NCBI GenBank assembly: GCA_001770785.1
Contig: MERZ01000029.1
Coordinates: 1 to 10,448, forward strand
From: Burkholderiales bacterium RIFCSPHIGHO2_12_FULL_61_11
GTDB taxonomy: Bacteria > Pseudomonadota > Gammaproteobacteria > Burkholderiales > Burkholderiaceae_C
Length of the DNA: 10,448 nucleotides
Reading direction: 5' to 3'
The notes beneath the pieces are model-generated. The model saw nothing but the letters and a program-made list of their open reading frames with translations, ran no database searches and was not told the DNA's origin. Position 1 is the stretch's first letter; each line of letters opens with the position of its first letter. Positions 6,417-10,448 of this stretch are shown here, piece by piece. The position numbers were made by a program, and so were the translations under genes.

Positions 6417-7619
6417 TCATTGCTGAAGCCCGGGACTGCGCCATAGCCAAAGCAGCGCCAGCGCCACCAGGCTGAAAGCTGCGCCCGCGGCAAAGGTGAC
6501 CGGAGCGCCCAGCTGGTCCCATAACACGCCGGCCAGCGAGCTGGCCAGCAGCATCGCCAGGCCGCTGACCAGATTGAAAAAGCCGAAGGCGGTGCCGCGC
6601 AGATCAATCGGTGCGGCGTCGGCGACCATGGTGGCGAGCAAACCCTGGGTCATGGCCATGTGCAGCCCCCACAGCCCAATGCCGGCCGCGACCCAGGTCA
6701 GCCGGCTGCTGGAGGCCAGCAGCACATCGGCGGCAATCAGCACGAGCAGCCCCCAAACCAGCAGCGTGGTGTGGCTGACGGCGTCTGACAGCTTGCCAAA
6801 AGGATAAGCGCCCATGGCATAGACGACATTCATGCCGATCAGCACCAGCGGCGTGTAGGCGACCGGCAGGCCGCCTTGCAGCGCGCGCAGCAGTAAAAAT
6901 GCCTCGCTGAAGCGGGCCAGCGTGAACACGGCGCCAATGACGACGATGCGCCAGTAGGGGGCGCTCAGGCGGCGCAGGTTGGCTTTGCTGATGGGGTTGA
7001 CACGCGGGGCCCCTTTGGCTTGCTGGGCGCGCTCAGGCTCCTTCACACCAAACAGCAGCAGGGCCACCGAGAGCAGCCCGGGAACAATGGCGACCCAGAA
7101 AATCGCCCGGAAGTCATTGGCCCAGAGCAGCATCAGGCCCATGGCGACCAGCGGGCCGACGAAAGCGCCCACGGTGTCCAGCGACTGGCGCAGCCCGAAT
7201 GCTGCGCCGCGCATGTCGGGTGGAGCCAGGTCGGCCACCAGCGCATCGCGCGGGGCCCCGCGCAGGCCTTTGCCGACGCGGTCAATCAGGCGGGCGGCCA
7301 TCACCATGCCGGTCGTTGTTGCCAATGCGAAGAGGGGTTTGGAGGCCGCGCCCAGGCCGTAGCCCAGCACCGCCAGCGGCTTGCGCTTGCCCCAGTAGTC
7401 ACTGAGCACGCCCGAGAACACCTTGACGACGAGTGCCGTGGCCTCCGCAGCGCCTTCAATCAGCCCGACGGCCCACATGCTGGTGCCCAGCACCGTCACC
7501 ATGAAAACGGGCAAGAGGCTATGGATCATCTCGGAAGAGATGTCCATCAGCAGGCTGACGAAGCCCAAGGCCCAGATGGCGGCTGGAAGGCGGGGTGCGG
7601 GGCTGGCGGGTTGGGTCAT
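6417..7619 (-). CDS. MFS transporter, 12 TM
   Basis: This 400-residue protein is a major facilitator superfamily permease with about 12 hydrophobic helices. The loop 2-3 signature is clear: GVLSDYWGKRKPL at 70-82. A degenerate repeat, FGKLSDAVSHTT, follows in the second half. RLIDRVGKGLRGAPRDALVAD (110-130) and the early SSEMIHSLLPVFM (28-40) place it in a subfamily common in Proteobacteria and mostly annotated only as MFS transporter. The substrate cannot be told; export of a drug or metabolite is a guess. It is a single gene, convergent with the SirB1 gene. The ATG at 7619 has a weak AGG upstream and no clear promoter. Confidence 0.9.
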   Translation of the reverse strand: MTQPASPAPRLPAAIWALGFVSLLMDISSEMIHSLLPVFMVTVLGTSMWAVGLIEGAAEATALVVKVFSGVLSDYWGKRKPLAVLGYGLGAASKPLFALATTTGMVMAARLIDRVGKGLRGAPRDALVADLAPPDMRGAAFGLRQSLDTVGAFVGPLVAMGLMLLWANDFRAIFWVAIVPGLLSVALLLFGVKEPERAQQAKGAPRVNPISKANLRRLSAPYWRIVVIGAVFTLARFSEAFLLLRALQGGLPVAYTPLVLIGMNVVYAMGAYPFGKLSDAVSHTTLLVWGLLVLIAADVLLASSSRLTWVAAGIGLWGLHMAMTQGLLATMVADAAPIDLRGTAFGFFNLVSGLAMLLASSLAGVLWDQLGAPVTFAAGAAFSLVALALLWLWRSPGLQQ

Positions 7620-7729
7620 GGATGATTGGCCTGGTTATCTTCACCAACGGTCGCCAACGTGGGCAGCTTATGAATTTTGCGTCGCGGGGCTGTACCAGGT
7701 GCCACGGCCCGTGCCTTGCTGGACAAGTT

Positions 7730-8065
7730 CTACGCAGCGGCAAGCACCAGATGCCCAACCGCTGCCTTGGCGGGACGCACGCTGATCTCAATGTCGTAGC
7801 CCAACCGCGTCAGGCAGTCCATCAGCTTGCGCTCCGACAGATTGGCGAAGTCACCGCGCATCATGTCGGACACCTTGGGTTGAGTGATGCCCATGCGCTT
7901 GGCCGCTTCTTGTTGCGTCAGGCCAAGGCTGCGCATCGCTTTTCTGATCTCGATCACCAAGCCGGTTTTGATCTTGAGCTTTTCCGCATCCGGCAGACCC
8001 AGATCGGCATATACGTTGCCCGAACCCTGTTGTACTTCGATCCCGTCAATGAGTCGTTTTTTCAT
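7730..8065 (-). CDS. higA: XRE-family antitoxin (HigA-like)
   Basis: This 111-residue protein is the likely antitoxin and autorepressor of the toxin upstream. A Cro/C1-type helix-turn-helix runs through about 47-70 (LTQQEAAKRMGITQPKVSDMMRG), in the HTH_37-type layout found with Gp49-like toxins. The N-terminal 30 residues (IEVQQGSGNVYADLGLPDAEKLKIK) are typical of this antitoxin group. The start at 8065 is chosen because AAGGAG lies about 8 bases before the ATG and the sequence from MKKRLIDG looks genuine. The longer frame upstream only shadows the toxin gene. The ATG overlaps the toxin 3' end by 20 bases, suggesting coupled translation. Confidence 0.9.
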   Translation of the reverse strand: MKKRLIDGIEVQQGSGNVYADLGLPDAEKLKIKTGLVIEIRKAMRSLGLTQQEAAKRMGITQPKVSDMMRGDFANLSERKLMDCLTRLGYDIEISVRPAKAAVGHLVLAAA

Positions 8066-8423
8066 TTCGCAACTCCTTTGCAAACGCCTCGGCCGCTTTG
8101 AGCCTGGCGTGAATAATGTCCATATTTTCCTTTGGCGTGGCAATGCCGCGCTTGCTTTTCTTCTGGAAGCAGTGGAGGACGAACACTGCTTGTGCAAACT
8201 TCACGGTGTACACGGCACGGTAGGTGCCGCCAACATCGTCTTCCACCACCTCAAGAACCCCGGCACCACCGAAGCCTTTGAGTACCTTGGCTGCGTCGTG
8301 CCGATCACCAGCTTGCGCCAATGACAAGGCAAAACCGAAAAACCGCCGTACATCCGCTGGCAGGGCCATCAAGTCCTTGTGGCTGCTGCCGATCCATTCG
8401 AGCGGTTTTTCATGACAGGGCAT
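8046..8423 (-). CDS. higB: HigB/RelE-type toxin (Gp49-like)
   Basis: This 125-residue protein belongs to the phage Gp49-like/RelE toxin group, which act as ribosome-dependent mRNA nucleases. Family features are PLEWIGSSHKDL (7-18), LPADVRRFFGFALSLAQAG (21-39), then the strand-rich core with VLEVVEDDVGGTYRAVYTVKF (57-77), AVFVLHCFQKKSKRGIATPK (79-98) and a final amphipathic helix. The toxin-first order matches higBA operons. The ATG at 8423 is the only good early start and has no ribosome-binding site. The promoter -10 box ends 7 bases upstream, so the mRNA is probably leaderless (see the promoter entry). It looks intact. Confidence 0.9.
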   Translation of the reverse strand: MPCHEKPLEWIGSSHKDLMALPADVRRFFGFALSLAQAGDRHDAAKVLKGFGGAGVLEVVEDDVGGTYRAVYTVKFAQAVFVLHCFQKKSKRGIATPKENMDIIHARLKAAEAFAKELRNEKTTH

Positions 8424-8430
8424 GAGTGGG

Positions 8431-8459
8431 AATATACCTTAACTGGTATATATTGTCAA
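8431..8459 (-). promoter_or_regulatory. higBA promoter with palindromic operator
   Basis: On the minus strand TTGACA (8459-8454), a 17-base spacer and TATATT (8436-8431) make a near-consensus sigma-70 promoter. Between the boxes and over the -10 lie ATATACC (8432-8438) and GGTATAT (8445-8451), a perfect 7-base inverted repeat with a 6-base spacer, the expected operator for the HigA-type repressor. Only 7 bases separate the -10 from the toxin ATG, so transcription should begin at or next to the A of ATG. Confidence 0.8.
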
Positions 8460-9095
8460 TCAAATGGGTGGTACGTCAGGAGCGGCATCAGGCTCGCATA
8501 AAATACCCCTGTAGCGCATGTCAGTAGGTCGCAAGTAGCTCTTATATTCATAGCAATTTTTATTTCGACTGCCCGCAGTGCTTTCCGCCGCACGTACCGC
8601 CCGGCTGACAGTTGCGTAGTGCAGGCCGAAGGTTTGGGCGATTTCCTTGAGGCTGTAGCAGCCGGTGGCGTAGGCCTGCGCCGTGGCGCTGTTGCGCTCC
8701 GGCTGCGTGGCGAAATGGGCCAGTGGTGGCGCTGCGGCCCGCCTTTGCGCTTTTGGAATTTCTGTCTGGCCGGCCTGGCCTTGGGTGTGCTGTTGCAGCA
8801 CTTTGGAAAAGTCGTCATCGCCCAGGTAAAGCTGGCTTTTCAAATGCGCCCATACGCTGGGCAGGCCGATACCGGCGCTCAAATTGCCTTCGATGGTTTC
8901 CACGACGATGTGGAAGTGGTTGTCCATGAGGCAGAAGGCGTGGCATATCCAGTTGAAGTGCTGGCAGACCTGGCCGAAGAGGATGAGCCACTGCTGGCAG
9001 TCAGTATCGTTCAGATAGATGGCCTCGCGCCGGTCGCCACGCGAGGTAACGTGGTACAGAGCGCCCGGGAATTCAACTCGCAAGGGCCGGGACAT
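8460..9095 (-). CDS. REP-associated tyrosine transposase (RAYT), internally deleted
   Basis: RAYTs are IS200/IS605-like Y1 HUH transposases linked to dispersed REP repeats. The N-terminus MSRPLRVEFPGALYHVTSRGD and the HUH motif HFH (60-62, in MDNHFHIVVE) are intact. After EGNLS (69-73) the sequence jumps directly to AGIGLPSVWAHLKSQLYLGDD, which in full-length relatives comes about 130 residues later. The lost part includes the helix with the catalytic tyrosine (near the LNPVRAG motif). The C-terminal helix-turn-helix (YSLKEIAQTFGLHYATVSRAVRAAE, 147-171) remains. Residues 172-211 are not family sequence and are partly encoded by an interspersed repeat. At 211 residues it is about two thirds of normal length. 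It still reads in frame but cannot be an active transposase; a DNA-binding remnant is possible. Confidence 0.85.
   Translation of the reverse strand: MSRPLRVEFPGALYHVTSRGDRREAIYLNDTDCQQWLILFGQVCQHFNWICHAFCLMDNHFHIVVETIEGNLSAGIGLPSVWAHLKSQLYLGDDDFSKVLQQHTQGQAGQTEIPKAQRRAAAPPLAHFATQPERNSATAQAYATGCYSLKEIAQTFGLHYATVSRAVRAAESTAGSRNKNCYEYKSYLRPTDMRYRGILCEPDAAPDVPPI
8501..8555 (-). repeat. Interspersed repeat copy forming the RAYT tail
   Basis: This AT-rich segment (plus strand: TAGCGCATGTC, AAGTAGCT, ATAGCAATTTT) aligns gap-free with 5252-5306 in murJ at 31 of 55 bases. It looks like a diverged copy of a Comamonadaceae interspersed repeat. It encodes about residues 181-198 of the truncated RAYT, so the transposase now reads through the repeat to a stop that touches the higBA -35 box. 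Confidence 0.45.
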
Positions 9096-9310
9096 GCGTT
9101 GATGTTGCAGCGGCTAATGTTGCAATGCAAGACCTGACCCATGAACCGCTACCGGACCGCGAACGGTTGACGGCAAGGCCAAGGCATCGCGCAACGCTGA
9201 CAAGGGCTGGGCACGGGCTGAAGCTGCGTGAGTTAACCACATGGTGAACGCCGAGATTCGGCAGGCCCGCAGTCTGGTGGACTCCCTGAGATGACCCACC
9301 GACGAACGGA
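9096..9310. other. RAYT upstream region, no intact gene
   Basis: Apart from the GACCTGACCC repeat, this 215-base stretch holds no supported gene. A plus-strand frame (about 9166-9293) reads like a coding remnant, for example VNHMVNAEIRQARSLVDSLR, but it is split by a stop and I cannot assign it to a family. Confidence 0.3.
9128..9146 (+). repeat. GACCTGACCC repeat, copy 1 (RAYT upstream flank)
   Basis: CAAGACCTGACCCATGAAC lies 33 bases upstream of the RAYT start. On the minus strand it reads GGTCAGGTCTTG followed by CATTGCAACAT, a flank I recall before many RAYT genes. The same sequence with one extra C recurs at 9847-9866. Confidence 0.65.
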
Positions 9311-9754
9311 TCAATTGCACATAGTCATCGTGCCTATTGTGTCGCAATAGATCGGTTTCCGTATGCTGTTATTGAACTTGTTCATAGCGTCGGCCATCTC
9401 TCGTCGATTCGCCTGAACATTTGCCCTGTGCTGGGTCGCTTGAGAAATCAGACTGTATGCCGCTGCTTCAATTTGCCTACAAGTTTGAGGTGTTGCAGCC
9501 TCATCCCGATACATGTAATCCATCGTCCGTCTCATCTTGGCTTCGTCATATGTCCACGTACCCAAGAGGGCATGGACCGCGCCTGTTGAGTCCGCATATA
9601 ACTGCGCGTTGATGTGCCCTGCTTCAAAACATCTTTGAGTACCAGCAGCGAACCTACCGAACTTTTGGTAGGTTTCATCAGGCATCGGACTACTAGTGGC
9701 GCAGCTCGATAGCATCACCACGGAAACCAAGGCGGTTACTGCGATCTTCATCAT
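9311..9754 (-). CDS. Small putative lipoprotein of unknown function
   Basis: This 147-residue protein begins with a short lipoprotein signal: MMKIA, then the hydrophobic TALVSVVML, then lipobox LSSC with the lipidated cysteine at C18. It should be cut by signal peptidase II and anchored to a membrane. The residue after C18 is alanine, so the outer membrane is likely. The mature part contains TWTYDEAKMRRTMDYM, a helical IEAAAYSLISQATQHRANVQANRREM and a cysteine-containing end (YCDTIGTMTMCN). I recognise no family. The start is 9754 or the adjacent ATG at 9751; AGGGA precedes both and its spacing favours the second. A longer frame from 9802 would spoil the signal. It lies between two copies of the GACCTGACCC repeat, suggesting acquired DNA. 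Confidence 0.7.
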   Translation of the reverse strand: MMKIAVTALVSVVMLSSCATSSPMPDETYQKFGRFAAGTQRCFEAGHINAQLYADSTGAVHALLGTWTYDEAKMRRTMDYMYRDEAATPQTCRQIEAAAYSLISQATQHRANVQANRREMADAMNKFNNSIRKPIYCDTIGTMTMCN

Positions 9755-9826
9755 GTCCCTGTTCAAGTACTTAGGTTTATGGTCCTGATGAGCTTGTAAC
9801 ACAAATACGCACTCGACGACGCGCCT

Positions 9827-9866
9827 GACCTGACCCTACGAACGCACAAGACCTGACCCCATGAAC
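9827..9866 (+). repeat. GACCTGACCC repeat, copies 2 and 3
   Basis: GACCTGACCC occurs at 9827-9836 and again inside CAAGACCTGACCCCATGAAC (9847-9866). The latter matches 9128-9146 at every base except one inserted C. With copy 1 it brackets the lipoprotein gene as direct repeats about 720 bases apart. Confidence 0.65.
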
Positions 9867-9904
9867 GACCTCATGAACTGAACTGCTACTTCCTTTTAGT
9901 TGAC

Positions 9905-9973
9905 GTGTAACGCCTGACTGTGGGGCAAACGCAGCGACAGCGTAGTTTGTCCCTTACCTGTCAACTGTTATGT
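9905..9973 (-). other. attC-like integron recombination site
   Basis: In the direction of the small gene upstream, the site reads ACATAAC (9973-9967), then TGACAG, then GGGACAAAC, an 11- to 14-base loop region, GTTTGCCCC, CAGTCA, GGC and GTTACAC (9911-9905). That is the R''-L''-stem-L'-R' layout of attC sites, 69 bases long. The end boxes differ from RYYYAAC and GTTRRRY at one position each but can pair with each other using G-T pairs. The inner stem has one mismatch, plus unpaired bases as expected. The site begins 2 bases after a stop codon, the usual cassette arrangement. The boxes and pairing are seen; recombination activity is inferred. Confidence 0.55.
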
Positions 9974-9975
9974 AG

Positions 9976-10149
9976 TTAGTTGGTGCTGGGGCAAGTTGAA
10001 CCAAAGCTAATTTGAATAACTTCTCCATCACTGTACTTGCAATACCTATTTGTTCCTTCTGCCCACTGGGACATCAATACTCCCGCAACCGCCAAAGATG
10101 ACACTAACGCCAAAGAGAAGATTACAGCAATTCTAAATTTGATCTTCAT
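9976..10149 (-). CDS. 57-residue small secreted or membrane-anchored protein
   Basis: The frame starts MKIKFRIAVIF at 10149 and ends STCPSTN at 9976. Residues 7-25 are strongly hydrophobic (IAVIFSLALVSSLAVAGV) after a basic start, so it is a signal peptide or a single membrane anchor. The outer part is CKYSDGEVIQISFGSTC (37-53), with two cysteines that could form a disulfide. Small proteins with a C.YSDG...V...CP ending are, from memory, common in chromosomal integron cassettes and their genomes, with no known function. It is AT-rich compared with the core genes, and an attC-like site begins 2 bases after its stop. A weak GGA lies 12 bases before the ATG. Confidence 0.65.
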   Translation of the reverse strand: MKIKFRIAVIFSLALVSSLAVAGVLMSQWAEGTNRYCKYSDGEVIQISFGSTCPSTN

Positions 10150-10188
10150 AATTATTAATCCATGTTGATTGATTTTGTGGTTAGTTCG

Positions 10189-10222
10189 TTTTACCTGATA
10201 TTTTTTGCGTAGTCAGGTAAAA
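10189..10222. other. Inverted repeat upstream of the small gene
   Basis: TTTTACCTGA (10189-10198) and TCAGGTAAAA (10213-10222) are perfect 10-base arms around a 14-base loop. It lies 40-73 bases upstream of the 57-codon gene and 9 bases from the IS end. It could be a terminator stem (A/T flanked both ways) or an operator. Confidence 0.5.
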
Positions 10223-10230
10223 ATTCGCTA

Positions 10231-10448
10231 GGGATGCTCTGAATAACCCACCGCGACGTGGAGTAGCAGGTCGTTAATTTTCAAATGGTGGGATTTCACG
10301 GGCACGTTCAAGAAATCCCGTTGTTTTTGTTGCCCTCTTGGGCTCTTTTCGCCCTTTGCAGGGCAATTGCCCTGTTTTCGGGCGCATTCATGCCTGCGCT
10401 CCCATCAGTTTGCCCCGCACCATCCACAGGTTGGATAGCGCAAACAGC
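10231..10448 (-). mobile_element. Right-hand part of an IS5-family insertion sequence (partial)
   Basis: The element enters from beyond the window and ends near 10231, where GGGATGCTCTGAATAACCC looks like a terminal inverted repeat. CTAG (10228-10231) directly precedes it and fits the YTAR target duplicated by IS5-group elements. Between the end and the transposase stop are a hairpin (GGGATTTC 10290-10297 / GAAATCCC 10312-10319) and the palindrome AGGGCAATTGCCCT (10360-10373). The other end lies outside, so neither the full element nor the duplication can be checked. Confidence 0.6.
10388..10448 (-). CDS. IS5-family transposase, C-terminal end (partial)
   Basis: Only the last 19 codons are in the window. 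The minus strand reads LFALSNLWMVRGKLMGAQA and then TGA. LFALSNLWM.R..LMGA is the familiar C-terminus of IS5-group DDE transposases from Burkholderiales. The catalytic residues lie outside the window. The 157 bases from the stop to the IS end are non-coding. Confidence 0.7.
   Translation of the reverse strand, partial: LFALSNLWMVRGKLMGAQA

Noticed and set aside
7620..7729. Promoter or terminator between higA and the MFS gene
   Set aside because: Only a small CACGG/CCGTG palindrome (7703-7713) is present, with no T run and no convincing -35/-10 pair.
9217..9232. 16-base exact match (CGGGCTGAAGCTGCGT) to the murJ 3' end near 5319-5334
   Set aside because: The match does not extend on either side and the contexts are unrelated; probably chance or codon bias.
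9166..9293. Possible plus-strand coding remnant near the lipoprotein 3' end
   Set aside because: Two short pieces in one frame separated by a stop; no family recognised, so it is mentioned only as part of the gap.
9240..9310. Search for a second attC after the lipoprotein gene
   Set aside because: No RYYYAAC/GTTRRRY pair or stem of the right layout follows the stop, so the lipoprotein is not called a cassette gene.
1..10448. CRISPR array, tRNA or rRNA genes
   Set aside because: No regularly spaced repeats and no cloverleaf or rRNA-like sequence were seen on either strand.

Overview
The window looks like chromosome of a betaproteobacterium of the Comamonadaceae (Polaromonas/Rhodoferax/Variovorax type). 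Reasons: GC-rich core genes; the order argF-argD-(DUF3579)-rpsT-murJ-sirB1, which I know from Burkholderiales; an extended bS20; and AT-rich interspersed repeats of a kind I recall from Polaromonas and Rhodoferax genomes. The assignment rests on gene order and protein similarity from memory, not on a search.

Layout. 1-820: a vapBC-type (FitAB-like) toxin-antitoxin operon on the minus strand. It sits between intact argF and a second, frameshifted copy of the argF 3' end, so the module appears to have inserted at the argF tail. 836-2994: argD and argF, minus strand, 2 bp apart, covering two steps of arginine synthesis (acetylornithine transamination, then citrulline formation). 2995-3378: no intact gene; it holds what looks like the decayed 3' end of a plus-strand DUF3579 gene, a bidirectional terminator and a second hairpin. 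3379-3696: rpsT, minus strand, with its promoter in the rpsT/murJ divergent gap. 3786-6296: murJ (lipid II flippase) and a SirB1-family gene, plus strand. 6417-7619: an MFS transporter, minus strand.

7620-10448 is accessory. A HigBA-like toxin-antitoxin operon has a consensus promoter, a palindromic operator and an apparently leaderless toxin start. Next to it is a REP-associated tyrosine transposase (RAYT) with an in-frame internal deletion removing the catalytic tyrosine region, and with a C-terminal tail encoded by an interspersed repeat. An orphan lipoprotein gene lies between two copies of a repeat containing GACCTGACCC. Then come a 57-codon small secreted protein gene followed directly by an attC-like hairpin (a probable stray integron cassette), and finally the 3' end of an IS5-family element running off the window.

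I do not see a clear, complete, undescribed system. The best leads are the cassette-like small gene with its attC-like site, the duplicated argF tail around vapBC, the leaderless higBA promoter, and the repeat copies that have become coding sequence in murJ and in the RAYT.
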